From Candidatus Cloacimonadota bacterium (GTDB lineage Bacteria; Cloacimonadota; Cloacimonadia; Cloacimonadales; Cloacimonadaceae): a stretch of 47,827 bases of DNA. Within the stretch, counting starts at the first letter, position 1; each line of letters starts with the position of its first letter. The notes below the pieces were generated by a model. That model had not been told where the DNA came from. It did not search any database and saw only the letters and a program-made list of their open reading frames with translations. The stretch is taken from contig JAKQNZ010000071.1 of NCBI GenBank assembly GCA_029565535.1, forward strand, positions 1-47,827. The letters run 5' to 3'. The position numbers were made by a program, and so were the translations under genes. Below are positions 16,537 through 23,750 of this stretch, piece after piece.

Positions 16537-16567
16537 AAAAAACAGGGGCGTGGATTCACACGCCCCC
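16537..16567 (-). terminator. Rho-independent terminator after the pilin-like gene
   Basis: On the minus strand GGGGCGTG and CACGCCCC form a strong stem (loop about 6 nt), followed by TGTTTTTTG. It lies about 20 bp after the stop of the pilin-like gene and before folC. Confidence 0.85.
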
Positions 16568-16588
16568 AAAGCTTAGTGGATACTTAGT

Positions 16589-17242
16589 TCATTCAACTGG
16601 GGCAATTTCGCCGAATTTATCCGGAAAAAGAATGGCGCGCAGGGCATTGGTATTGGCTTTACGTTTGGCAAAAGCTTCGGCGTCGGTTTTCCAGATTTCG
16701 ATGTATTTCATGATCAGTTCTTTCTTGCGAGCGCCGTTGGAACCGGTTTCCTTGTCGATAAAGTCGATATCTTCGATCATATAGTTCTGCAATTGAGTTG
16801 GATCCATGTTTTCGTAGAATGATTTGCCGATCATGTGTTTGGGAAATTTATCCATATTTGGGCAGAGTACGATCACGCCGTAGTTATGTTTTATTTCAGT
16901 ACCGATTTGCTCGGCCACGTATTTTCCATAAACTAGGTACTCGGTTTTCTGGCGGCTGGTTTCGGGGCAGAAACGCAGGCTGTTCAGGTATTTATTCTTG
17001 GGATCGGTTGCCTTGGGGGTTTTGGTCAGCAGGTTCAGGTCGCCGCTAAAATCGGCATTTGTATCTTTCACATAGTCAGTAGTGGCCACCCAGATCTGCT
17101 TCATATTATTCACGCAGTCTTCTATATTCTTTTCCTTGTCCAGATTATAGAAATTTGGCACCGCCAGGATGAAGACCAAGGCGACGAAAAGGATTACGCT
17201 TAGCACGGTGTATACCGAGATTCCGTTTTGGCTACGCAGCAT
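16589..17242 (-). CDS. Type IV pilin-like / prepilin-type N-terminal protein
   Basis: The start is ATG 17242 because AGGAG lies 6 nt upstream; the frame stays open further upstream without a good site. The protein has 217 residues. The N terminus MLRSQNGISVYTVLSVILFVALVF has a short basic leader, a glycine cleavage site and a long hydrophobic helix, as in prepilins, but the usual Glu at mature position 5 is missing (mature ISVYT). The rest is a soluble domain with a Cys pair (NIEDCVNN, LRFCPET, VLCPN) and a helical, Lys-rich tail. It follows a lytic transglycosylase gene. It could be a minor pseudopilin or a simple membrane-anchored protein. Confidence 0.6.
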   Translation of the reverse strand: MLRSQNGISVYTVLSVILFVALVFILAVPNFYNLDKEKNIEDCVNNMKQIWVATTDYVKDTNADFSGDLNLLTKTPKATDPKNKYLNSLRFCPETSRQKTEYLVYGKYVAEQIGTEIKHNYGVIVLCPNMDKFPKHMIGKSFYENMDPTQLQNYMIEDIDFIDKETGSNGARKKELIMKYIEIWKTDAEAFAKRKANTNALRAILFPDKFGEIAPVE

Positions 17243-17298
17243 AAGTAACTCCTGAGATTTCTTCTTCTTTCTCTTATTTTTGCACAGGGCTATTCTCG

Positions 17299-17820
17299 TC
17301 AAGCCTTATTTTTGCCGTTCAGTATCTTTTGCACGTAGTTATAGGTTTCGGGAATATCCTTGAAGCGTTGGCTGTAATCCGCCTGGGGATCGATTTTCAG
17401 TTTGCCGATCCGCTTGGAGACGTTAGTTTCACCCCAGTTATAAGCTGCCAGGGTGAGGCTCCAGTTTCCCTGAAAGCGTTCCTGCAGGTAAACAAGGTAC
17501 TTGGCGGCCAGCTTCAGATTGTAAAAGGGAACAAACAGCCAGCCCCTTTTATGCTGTTTATGGATATAGAAGGCGGTGCTTTCCCTTATCTGTCCCAAAC
17601 CAATGGCCTGGGCGTTTGAAATGGCGAAGCTGCGAAACGAGCTTTCGGTGCGGATCAGACGGTAAAAAATGCCGGGATCGAGACCATAGTAAACCGCCAC
17701 TCCGATCGTCATCAATCTCACCGAAATCGGATTGTAAACAAGGATCAAACAGAGCAACAGCACCAGAACTATGCTGACCACAATTCCGGTGCTGCTGCGT
17801 TTTATGCGGGATTTTTTCAC
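17299..17820 (-). CDS. Membrane-anchored lytic transglycosylase (SLT domain)
   Basis: A murein-cleaving enzyme of 173 residues. A basic N terminus and a hydrophobic helix (about residues 11-30) anchor it with the catalytic domain in the periplasm. The SLT motifs are present: IRTESSFR with catalytic Glu59, AIGLGQIRE, the NLKLAAKYLVYLQERFQGNWSLTLAAYNWG segment and IPETYNYVQKIL. It is close to minimal SLT size, as in the C-terminal part of Slt70. The start is GTG at 17820, 22 nt after the rubrerythrin-like stop; the ribosome-binding site is weak. It is probably transcribed from the promoter at 18368-18395. Confidence 0.92.
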   Translation of the reverse strand: MKKSRIKRSSTGIVVSIVLVLLLCLILVYNPISVRLMTIGVAVYYGLDPGIFYRLIRTESSFRSFAISNAQAIGLGQIRESTAFYIHKQHKRGWLFVPFYNLKLAAKYLVYLQERFQGNWSLTLAAYNWGETNVSKRIGKLKIDPQADYSQRFKDIPETYNYVQKILNGKNKA

Positions 17821-17842
17821 GGAGGGGTAAACTTGGAGTTCG

Positions 17843-18328
17843 TTATGCCATCCGTTTTTTAAAATCGTTCAGTTTCAAAACGTGCGATACTTCTTCGTTA
17901 ATAATCCGGCGCAGGGTGGTTTTGGTTTTGGGATTGCTAATATTGTCGGCTATGGCGTGGAAATAAAGCAGAGTATCTTTTTCGAAAGTAATGGCGTTGT
18001 CGATTATGTTGTTCAGGTCTTTGGCGTTGGCGGCCATTTGGATGGCGGAATGTTCGTTATTGAAGATACGGCCGTCCACGATGGTTTTCAGATATTCGGC
18101 CACCAATTCCCAATCCGGGGATAGCTCCAGGATTTCCATATCCTGATCATCGCGCAGGTTCAGAAAGGTCTTTTCGTGGTCCAGCTCCTGATCCCGCAGG
18201 TAGGTAAGAAACTCCAGGGCTTTGGCATCGAGGTCTTTGCGTTTGGTGGCTTCATGATAGAAAGCAAAACCGTTTTTCTCAATCTGCACGGCCATTTCGA
18301 TTACTTCGTTCACGGAAAATACACTCAT
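17843..18328 (-). CDS. Ferritin-like/rubrerythrin-family diiron protein
   Basis: The protein has 161 residues in a four-helix bundle pattern with two Glu...ExxH sets that would bind a diiron centre: IEKNGFAFYHE, LRDQELDHEKTF, FEKDTLLYFHAI and INEEVSHVLKL. The rubredoxin domain of full rubrerythrins is absent. Members of this family protect anaerobes against peroxide or oxygen. A strong AAGGAGGAATA site precedes the ATG, and a clear promoter lies at 18368-18395. It heads an apparent three-gene unit with the lytic transglycosylase and pilin-like genes; the reason for this grouping is unknown. Confidence 0.88.
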   Translation of the reverse strand: MSVFSVNEVIEMAVQIEKNGFAFYHEATKRKDLDAKALEFLTYLRDQELDHEKTFLNLRDDQDMEILELSPDWELVAEYLKTIVDGRIFNNEHSAIQMAANAKDLNNIIDNAITFEKDTLLYFHAIADNISNPKTKTTLRRIINEEVSHVLKLNDFKKRMA

Positions 18329-18367
18329 TATTCCTCCTTGTTTCTGGCATTTTTCCTTCTTTTCTTC

Positions 18368-18395
18368 ATTATAAGGAAGCCAGAAAAAAAGTCAA
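18368..18395 (-). promoter_or_regulatory. Strong sigma70-type promoter of the rubrerythrin-like gene
   Basis: On the minus strand TTGACT (18395-18390), a 16-bp spacer and a perfect TATAAT (18373-18368) lie about 40 bp before the ATG at 18328. This is the best housekeeping promoter match in the window. Confidence 0.75.
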
Positions 18396-18410
18396 GCGCA
18401 AAGTTTGGAA

Positions 18411-19178
18411 TCAGGGATAAACGATATTGGGACGGCCTGAATGGGGATTGGAGATGACCTGCAAACGCAGCCCAAACAGCTCGTGCAAAATCTCAGTCTG
18501 CATCAGCTCTTCCGGGCTGCCATGCGCCAGAAGCCTTCCCGATTTCACAAAGAGCAGGGAATCGGCATAATTGGACGCCAGATTCAGATTGTGAGACACC
18601 AGCAGCACGGTTTTGCCTTCCTGGCGGTGGATCTCGCGCAGCAGTCCCATAATCTCGAGCTGGTAGTTTATATCCAATTGCGAAAGGCTTTCGTCCAGGA
18701 TGATGCAAGGCGTATTCTGCACCAGAGCTCTGGCGATGAATACCCGCTGCTTTTCTCCTCCGCTCAGCTTGGATAACCAGCGATGTTTGAAACCGTCAAG
18801 CTGCAATTTGTGCATGGCGGCATCCACCACTTCCATGTCTTCTGCACTGTATGACTGCAAAAGCCCCAGATAGGGATAACGCCCCATCAGCAGGGTCTCC
18901 AGAACCGTGTGGTCAAACTCGCTGCGCTGCTCCTGGGGTACAAAGGCAAGCTGACGCGCGATCCAGGCAGGCTTGCAGGTTTCCAGGGCTTTTCCCGAGA
19001 TTATTACTCCACCTCTGCGAGGTTTCAGATAGCCGATAAGCGTGTAGAGCAGAGTGGATTTGCCAGCGCCATTGGGACCCAGAATAGCGCAAAAATCTCC
19101 CGGAGCAATTCTCCCTGAAAAGCCTTGCAATACATCCTCCTGGCCATATCCGCTGTAAACGTCCTTCAGCTCGATCAT
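18411..19178 (-). CDS. ABC transporter ATP-binding protein (FecE/BtuD-like)
   Basis: A 255-residue ATPase with Walker A GPNGAGKST (about residues 34-42), Q-loop FVPQEQ, signature LSGGEKQR, Walker B CIILDES and switch His in LLVSHNLN. Walker B reads LDES where most have LDEP. The sequence resembles ATPases of siderophore, haem or cobalamin importers (GLLxEIHRQEGKTVLLVSHNLNLASNYAD, later GxPEELM). No permease or binding protein is adjacent, so it is an orphan within the window. Its position next to the Fur-Feo genes hints at iron, but that is inference. Confidence 0.88.
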   Translation of the reverse strand: MIELKDVYSGYGQEDVLQGFSGRIAPGDFCAILGPNGAGKSTLLYTLIGYLKPRRGGVIISGKALETCKPAWIARQLAFVPQEQRSEFDHTVLETLLMGRYPYLGLLQSYSAEDMEVVDAAMHKLQLDGFKHRWLSKLSGGEKQRVFIARALVQNTPCIILDESLSQLDINYQLEIMGLLREIHRQEGKTVLLVSHNLNLASNYADSLLFVKSGRLLAHGSPEELMQTEILHELFGLRLQVISNPHSGRPNIVYP

Positions 19179-19483
19179 GCTATTCCCTTTGCGCTTTTTT
19201 GCCCGAAGGCAGATTGCAGCGTTTCACAAGGCGGGGTTTCTGTCAACCGAACTTTAGCCCACCCAGGAGGCAGAAGCGTCTGCATAACAGCATGATTCAA
19301 AGGTTCTTCCGGAATATGGATTGCCGGGGCAGAGCCCTGAGCCTGGCTCCGCATACACGGAGCACGAAAATTCACCAACAGCCAGCCATGGCTGATCCTC
19401 TGAAGCCAATCTTTTGCCCATTCTATACTTATGCTATGTTTACAGGATAAGAACAGGATGGGACCGGTTGGTAGCTCTGTCAT
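19175..19483 (-). CDS. Small hypothetical ORF coupled to the ABC ATPase
   Basis: A 102-codon ORF whose TGA overlaps the ATG of the ABC gene (ATGA), which suggests coupling. No known domain is visible; it has two cysteines near the N terminus and a Pro-rich middle. Against it: the ribosome-binding site is poor and the first 20 codons lie in a dispersed repeat (19420-19466), so it may be a spurious frame. Confidence 0.3.
   Translation of the reverse strand: MTELPTGPILFLSCKHSISIEWAKDWLQRISHGWLLVNFRAPCMRSQAQGSAPAIHIPEEPLNHAVMQTLLPPGWAKVRLTETPPCETLQSAFGQKSAKGIA
19420..19466 (+). repeat. Dispersed ~46-bp repeat, copy 3
   Basis: Related to 812-857 and 31404-31449. It shares CTATGTTTA and GATGGGACCG with copy 1, with a more diverged left part (ATTCTATACTTATG). 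It overlaps the start of the small ORF upstream of the ABC gene. Confidence 0.4.
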
Positions 19484-19578
19484 CCTGAAGCTAAAAATGC
19501 GGAGTGAATACTGCGATGGTTTTGTGCTTGACTTATTATGGTCAGTTATAAACTCTGCAATTAAATGCTGGAGGTAAT

Positions 19579-19824
19579 ATGATAAGCTTTACTGTTCATA
19601 CTCAGTGGGATGATGGATCAGCCGCTACAGGGCGTAAAGTTTTTTTGGATATTCATAGCTGGCCTTCTTCAACGTGGCTGGAAGATTACACCGACGATGA
19701 TGGTGATGCCGAATTTGAGATTGATAGCTCCGGCTCAATCGAAATAAGTTTCATCGTTGATGGCACTACCTATCAGACGAAATCTGTCGCAAACGGAGAT
19801 TGTATCTTTATTACCGTAGATTAA
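19579..19824 (+). CDS. Small hypothetical beta-rich protein
   Basis: An 81-residue protein starting at ATG 19579 with GGAGG 6 nt upstream. It has no signal peptide. The sequence is strand-rich and acidic (YTDDDGDAEFEID) and resembles one Ig-like or carboxypeptidase-regulatory-like fold (VFLDIHSW...DGDAEFEIDSSGSIEISFIVDGTTY). Function unknown. It stands alone, with about 320 bp of non-coding sequence after it (19825-20146) in which I see only short direct repeats (GATTTGAAGTTTT type) and the Fur box. Confidence 0.65.
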   Translation: MISFTVHTQWDDGSAATGRKVFLDIHSWPSSTWLEDYTDDDGDAEFEIDSSGSIEISFIVDGTTYQTKSVANGDCIFITVD

Positions 19825-20107
19825 CCTTTTTTGCGAGTAGACCCACTTGTAGATACATGGGAACCCCGAGTGGAGGGTTTTGGGTTTGTTTTCTGTAGTC
19901 TTGTTGAGGTTTCTCGGGTACAGGTTTGAAGAACTGGTGATACAAACTACCAGCCCCGAAGCCCCATGTTATCACCGAATTTCCCAGATTTGAAGTTTTG
20001 GTGATAGGATTTGAAGTTTTCAGTGAGGGTTTATAGAGGTTAGTCGCACCCAGGGAAACTGGACACAGCTACTTTGAGCTTGACAGAAACCCAGCCTCTG
20101 ATTTATT

Positions 20108-20122
20108 TGCAACTGATTCTCA
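20108..20122. promoter_or_regulatory. Fur-box-like site upstream of fur
   Basis: TGAGAATCAGTTGCA on the minus strand matches 11 of the 14 fixed bases of the 7-1-7 Fur consensus TGATAATnATTATCA. It lies about 25 bp before the fur ATG and suggests iron-dependent autoregulation. Confidence 0.55.
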
Positions 20123-20146
20123 GTAATAAAAGAAAGGATAACAGCC

Positions 20147-20605
20147 ATGGCCGATCATGCCACGATCTTCAGGGATTATCTCGCGAAAAAGGGTTTGAAG
20201 CTTACTTCACCCCGCAAAAAGATATTGGAAGCGGTTTTCGCCATCCATGAGCATTTTAACGCGGAAGAGCTTTATGGCAGAATCAAGAGCCACTCCCAGG
20301 GAATCTCACTGGCTACTGTGTATCGCACGCTTCCGCTGCTGTTGGAAGCCGGATTGGTTCAGCACGCTCTACGCAGTGCCGGAAGAGAACGGTATGAGCA
20401 TATTTATGGTCATCCAAAACACATTCACTGGCTTTGCCGCAGTTGTGGAAGCCTGGTGGAAACCGACCTTCAGAGCGTTGACCCCTTGATTGCCGAATTG
20501 GCTAAAAGCCTGAACTTCAAAGAAGAAGATATAGAGCTAAGCATCCGGGGTTTGTGCTGGAAATGTGCATCAACTGAGAATGAGAATCAAACCGATGAGA
20601 GATAA
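20147..20605 (+). CDS. fur: Fur-family iron-responsive regulator
   Basis: A 152-residue metal-dependent repressor. The N-terminal winged helix reads GLKLTSPRKKILEAVFAIHEHFNAEELYGRIKSHSQGISLATVYRTLPLLLEAGLV, with the recognition-helix ATVYRTL motif. The C-terminal dimer domain has His91-type ligands (HPKHIHWLC) and two CxxC pairs (Cys97/Cys100 and Cys137/Cys140) that would hold structural zinc. Fur-box-like sites lie upstream (20108-20122) and at its 3' end (20575-20589). It is followed by overlapping feoB, so it most likely regulates ferrous-iron uptake; PerR or Zur remain possible from sequence alone. Confidence 0.92.
   Translation: MADHATIFRDYLAKKGLKLTSPRKKILEAVFAIHEHFNAEELYGRIKSHSQGISLATVYRTLPLLLEAGLVQHALRSAGRERYEHIYGHPKHIHWLCRSCGSLVETDLQSVDPLIAELAKSLNFKEEDIELSIRGLCWKCASTENENQTDER
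20575..20589. promoter_or_regulatory. Fur-box-like site at the fur-feoB junction
   Basis: TGAGAATGAGAATCA matches 12 of 14 fixed positions of TGATAATnATTATCA. It lies inside the last fur codons and directly before the feoB ATG at 20595, so it could give feoB a second, intragenic control point, or simply be coding sequence. Confidence 0.4.
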
Positions 20606-22784
20606 GCCGATAATTGCCCTCGCAGGCAATCCCAATGTAGGTAAAACCTCCCTTTTCAATGCCTTAACCGGTGCAAGGCAAACCGTGGGCAATTGGCCTG
20701 GGGTAACCGTTGAACACAAATCCGGGATTTTCAGCCTTCATAACCGCCATTTTGAAGTGATCGACCTGCCAGGTATTTATTCTCTTTCAGGAGGGACACC
20801 TGACGAATTGGTGGCCAGAGACTATATTCTGAATGAAAAGCCCGATCTGATAATAAACATCGCCGATGCGTCAAACCTGGAACGGAATCTGTATCTCACA
20901 GTCCAACTGATGGAACTGGGTGCGCCAATGCTGCTTTGCCTGTCCATGACCGATATCGCCAGGGACAACGGCATTGAGATAGACGCAGAGCACCTTGGCT
21001 CACATCTGGGCTTTCCGGTTCTTCCTTTGGTTTTGAACCGGCGCTTGGAAAGCGAACAGCTCTTTGAGCTCATCGGCAACCTGGTAGATAAACCTCAGCT
21101 TCCAGCCTCGATCCATTATGATGAGGTGGTGGAGAACCATCTGGAAAAAATCTGGCAGCGCCTTGTAAAAACCAAAGGCTTGGGATGGGAAGCCAGCGGA
21201 CTGGCAGATTCGGATAAAGCCGGGCATAGCTATAATCTACTAATCCAAAGCCGCTGGCAGGCGATTAAACTAATCGAAGGCGATCCCTATCTTTCCGGAC
21301 AATTGCAGCCTTCCGACAAACAGCAGGTAGAAAAAGAAATAGCCGCCATCGCCAAACATCGTGGCCAGGAACCTGCTGCCGTGATCGCCGATGACCGGTT
21401 TGGCTTCATCAGAGGCCTGGTAAAAGATGTAGTGAAGCGGAAAAAACCAGGCAACTGGACTTTTTCCGATGCCGTGGATAAGATTGTTTTGAACGGTATA
21501 GCAGGACTTCCGATCTTTTTTGCCGTGATGTATCTGGTGTTTCTTTTTGCCGTAAAAGCCAGCGAGCCCTTCATCGGTATCATCGATGCGGTTCTGAACT
21601 GGCTCTTGGTAGATCAGCTTGGTTTGGGACTGGCCAGCCTGGGTTTGCCGCATTGGCTGAGATTTATGCTCAGCGATGCCTTGGGCGGAGGGATTGCCAC
21701 GATTGGCACCTTCATACCCCCAATATTCTTCATTTACATAAGCTTGTCGGTCCTGGAGGATTCCGGCTACATGGCCAGGGCCGCTTTTATCGCCGACAAG
21801 TTCATGCGGCGCATCGGACTACCCGGAAAGGCTTTCATCCCTTTGCTGGTGGGCTTTGGTTGCACAGTCCCGGCCATTATGGCAACCAGGACTTTGGAAA
21901 GCCCCAGGGACAGAGTTTTTGCATCTGTGCTAACCCCCTTCGTTTCTTGCGGGGCAAAGCTACCTGTTTATACCTTCCTGGGCATGCTGTTTTTTCCCAG
22001 AAAAGCTGATTTGCTAATTTTTGGACTCTATTTCTTTGGCATCGTGATGGCAATGCTAACGGGATTCATGCTGAAGAAAACGATTTTTCGCAGCGATCCG
22101 GGCAATTTTGTGATGGAACTGCCGCCCTATCACAAACCCACTTTGAACGGAATCATGCTGCATACCTGGCACCGGCTGAAAGATTTTGTTCTGCGCGCTG
22201 GCAAGACCATCCTTCTGGTAATTATCCTGATCAATGTCCTGCAGATTATCAAGCTGCCCTGGGGGACAAACGGGGAGAATACACCCGTTCTGGAGCTTGG
22301 CGGGAAGCTGATTACCCCGGTTTTACAGCCAATGGGTGTGGACAAGGATAATTGGCCGGCTTCAGTTGCGCTGATCAGCGGGCTTTTTGCCAAAGAGGCT
22401 ATCGTGGGAACTCTGCAGAGCTTATATGGGGCAGAGGAGACGAGGGGTCGAGGGGTCGAGGAGTCGAGGAGTCAGGACGGAGCTTATGATAACAGCTTAA
22501 AACAAGCCTTTGGCAGTTCTGCCTCAGCCATAGCTTTTCTGATTTTTGTGCTTTTGTATTCTCCTTGTGCAGCGGCGCTTACCATGCTGTTCAAAGAACA
22601 CGGGACAAAATGGATGCTCTTTGCCTTTGGCTATTTAACTGCTCTGGCCTGGATGGTTGCTACTCTGGTTTATCAAGTTCTGGCCTTCAGCGCAGGATCC
22701 TTGTATTGGATTGCCACGATTCTGGTCTTCTTCGTCCTGATATACATAAATCTTCGCAATATAGGGAGAAAACATGCTCTTTGA
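20595..22784 (+). CDS. feoB: Ferrous iron transport protein B
   Basis: A large inner-membrane Fe(II) importer with a cytoplasmic GTPase. From ATG 20595 (11-nt overlap with fur; a GTG at 20565 is the alternative) it has 729 residues. G1 GNPNVGKT (residues 11-18), GNWPGVTVEH switch region, G3 DLPGIYSL, and SMTDIARDNG as the G4 segment are present, then the helical NFeoB domain and two membrane gate repeats (SVLEDSGYMARAAFI, LVGFGCTVPAIMATRT, FVSCGAKLPVY, LFAKEAIVGTL, LLYSPCAAAL). Odd feature: four tandem 8-bp units at 22441-22472 encode a hydrophilic insert (about residues 614-630) after LQSLYG. One unit more or less would shift the frame and lose the last ~115 residues. Confidence 0.95.
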   Translation: MRDKPIIALAGNPNVGKTSLFNALTGARQTVGNWPGVTVEHKSGIFSLHNRHFEVIDLPGIYSLSGGTPDELVARDYILNEKPDLIINIADASNLERNLYLTVQLMELGAPMLLCLSMTDIARDNGIEIDAEHLGSHLGFPVLPLVLNRRLESEQLFELIGNLVDKPQLPASIHYDEVVENHLEKIWQRLVKTKGLGWEASGLADSDKAGHSYNLLIQSRWQAIKLIEGDPYLSGQLQPSDKQQVEKEIAAIAKHRGQEPAAVIADDRFGFIRGLVKDVVKRKKPGNWTFSDAVDKIVLNGIAGLPIFFAVMYLVFLFAVKASEPFIGIIDAVLNWLLVDQLGLGLASLGLPHWLRFMLSDALGGGIATIGTFIPPIFFIYISLSVLEDSGYMARAAFIADKFMRRIGLPGKAFIPLLVGFGCTVPAIMATRTLESPRDRVFASVLTPFVSCGAKLPVYTFLGMLFFPRKADLLIFGLYFFGIVMAMLTGFMLKKTIFRSDPGNFVMELPPYHKPTLNGIMLHTWHRLKDFVLRAGKTILLVIILINVLQIIKLPWGTNGENTPVLELGGKLITPVLQPMGVDKDNWPASVALISGLFAKEAIVGTLQSLYGAEETRGRGVEESRSQDGAYDNSLKQAFGSSASAIAFLIFVLLYSPCAAALTMLFKEHGTKWMLFAFGYLTALAWMVATLVYQVLAFSAGSLYWIATILVFFVLIYINLRNIGRKHAL
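22441..22472 (+). repeat. 8-bp tandem repeat (4 units) inside feoB
   Basis: Two copies of CGAGGGGT are followed by two of CGAGGAGT, continuing into CAGGAC. Since 8 is not a multiple of 3, copy-number change would switch the feoB frame. A related 8-bp periodicity (GGRGTCNN) occurs just after the operon at 23097-23128. Confidence 0.9.
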
Positions 22785-23079
22785 ACGTCATAGAGCCAGA
22801 CTGAGGCGCTGGGGACGCCAGTTTCGAGGTCGTCAAAAAACCTGTCCCTGCGCCATCGATCAATGTTTCAGTCTCGATCAACTGCCCCAGGGCAGCAGTG
22901 CCATAATCATTTGCAATCGTAACTTGAAAACCATCGAAAGAGGGCTATATGTGGGCAGCAGGCTAAGCATGTTTCGAAACGACTCAGGCGAGCCCAACAT
23001 CATCGTTGCAGCGGGTGATGCGCGCTACGTTTTGGATCGTAGGATTGCCAGGGAGATTAGGGTTAAAGTGATGGAGTAA
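22774..23079 (+). CDS. feoA: FeoA-domain protein with N-terminal cysteine motif
   Basis: A 101-residue protein starting at ATG 22774, overlapping the feoB end by 11 nt. Residues about 33-101 match the FeoA SH3-like fold: SLDQLPQGSSAIIICNRN, then ERGLYVGSRLSMFRNDSG, IIVAAGDARYVLDRRIAREIRV. FeoA is a small cytoplasmic partner needed for FeoB uptake. Unlike usual FeoA (75-85 residues), this one has a basic N-terminal tail and a CPCAIDQC motif (Cys24, Cys26, Cys31) that could bind metal. The gene follows feoB instead of preceding it. Its last codons run into the 8-bp-periodic repeat zone. Confidence 0.82.
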   Translation: MLFERHRARLRRWGRQFRGRQKTCPCAIDQCFSLDQLPQGSSAIIICNRNLKTIERGLYVGSRLSMFRNDSGEPNIIVAAGDARYVLDRRIAREIRVKVME

Positions 23080-23130
23080 TGAAGTAATGTAGTGATGGGG
23101 TCTGGGAGTCTTGGAGTCTGGGGGTCGGTC
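23068..23130 (+). repeat. Degenerate 8-bp-period repeat zone after feoA
   Basis: Units such as AGTAATGA, AGTAATGT, AGTGATGG, then GGGGTCTG, GGAGTCTT, GGAGTCTG, GGGGTCGG follow each other with an 8-bp spacing. The last four resemble the feoB units. The feoA stop codon lies at the start of the zone. Confidence 0.6.
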
Positions 23131-23169
23131 AAAAGGTGGATAGGTGAAACTGAGGGCGTAGATTATCAA

Positions 23170-23220
23170 AATCCGTGAAAATCCGCGTAATCTGCGTAAA
23201 TCCGTATCCATCCGTGTTCC
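23170..23220 (+). repeat. Degenerate short tandem repeat of ATCCGTG-like words
   Basis: A run of AATCCGTGAA, AATCCGCGT, AATCTGCGT, AAATCCGT, ATCCATCCGTG. It is non-coding, between feoA and the tRNA-Val pair. It appears to be a simple-sequence type of dispersed repeat; function is unknown. Confidence 0.5.
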
Positions 23221-23292
23221 AAATCTTCGTTGCATTCGGTGTTTTCGGCGGGGAATAATTTAAATCCATGTAACTATTCAAACCCAAAAAAA

Positions 23293-23369
23293 TGGTGGGT
23301 GATACTGGATTCGAACCAGTGACCTCTACGATGTGAACGTAGCGCTCTAACCAGCTGAGCTAATCACCC
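23293..23369 (-). tRNA. tRNA-Val (anticodon CAC)
   Basis: The complementary strand gives a complete cloverleaf: acceptor GGGTGAT/ATCACCC, D-arm TAGCTCAGCTGGTTAGAGC, anticodon arm CTACG-TTCACAT-CGTAG, T-arm CTGGTTCGAATCCAG, discriminator A and encoded CCA (23293-23295). It reads GUG valine codons. It is nearly identical to the tRNA-Val 22 bp upstream on the same transcript. Confidence 0.96.
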
Positions 23370-23391
23370 ACGAATTGTGGTTTTAATAAAG

Positions 23392-23468
<77 letters not shown>

Positions 23469-23528
23469 ACGGTAGGTCCATTTTTCCAGAGGGCTTTTTT
23501 TTGTCAAGCCCGGAGTGCGGATAATTGG

Positions 23529-23588
23529 GGAATGCCTGTTTGAGGAATGCCTGTTTGAGGAATGCCTATTTGAGGAATGCCTGTCTCT
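23529..23588 (+). repeat. 15-bp tandem repeat, 4 copies
   Basis: The unit GGAATGCCTGTTTGA occurs at 23529, 23544, 23559 (one change, CTATTTGA) and 23574 (last copy degenerate). It is non-coding, between the tRNA-Val promoter and a hairpin cluster. Confidence 0.9.
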
Positions 23589-23602
23589 GACTGGCAAGGC
23601 TA

Positions 23603-23670
23603 GCCGGTCTCCAGACCGGCATAAAGTAATCCGCCACAGGCGGATCGCACCTGTCCCGTCGGAGACGGGA
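23603..23670. repeat. Cluster of three short perfect hairpins
   Basis: GCCGGTCT-CC-AGACCGGC (23603-23620), ATCCGCC-ACA-GGCGGAT (23629-23645) and TCCCGTC-GGA-GACGGGA (23654-23670) follow each other. Each has a tiny loop. They resemble REP-type palindromic units and are similar in form to the cluster at 39802-39892. Confidence 0.8.
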
Positions 23671-23750
23671 TTTCCTGCAAAGTGGAATGAAACTTGCACT
23701 ATTTTTCCTTATTGGTTTTTATCGTAAGCACATCAAAAACTGGAGATGTT

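Noticed and set aside
19528-19552. TTGACT...TATAAA promoter before the 81-residue protein
   Set aside because: The spacer is only 13 bp, too short for a sigma70 promoter.
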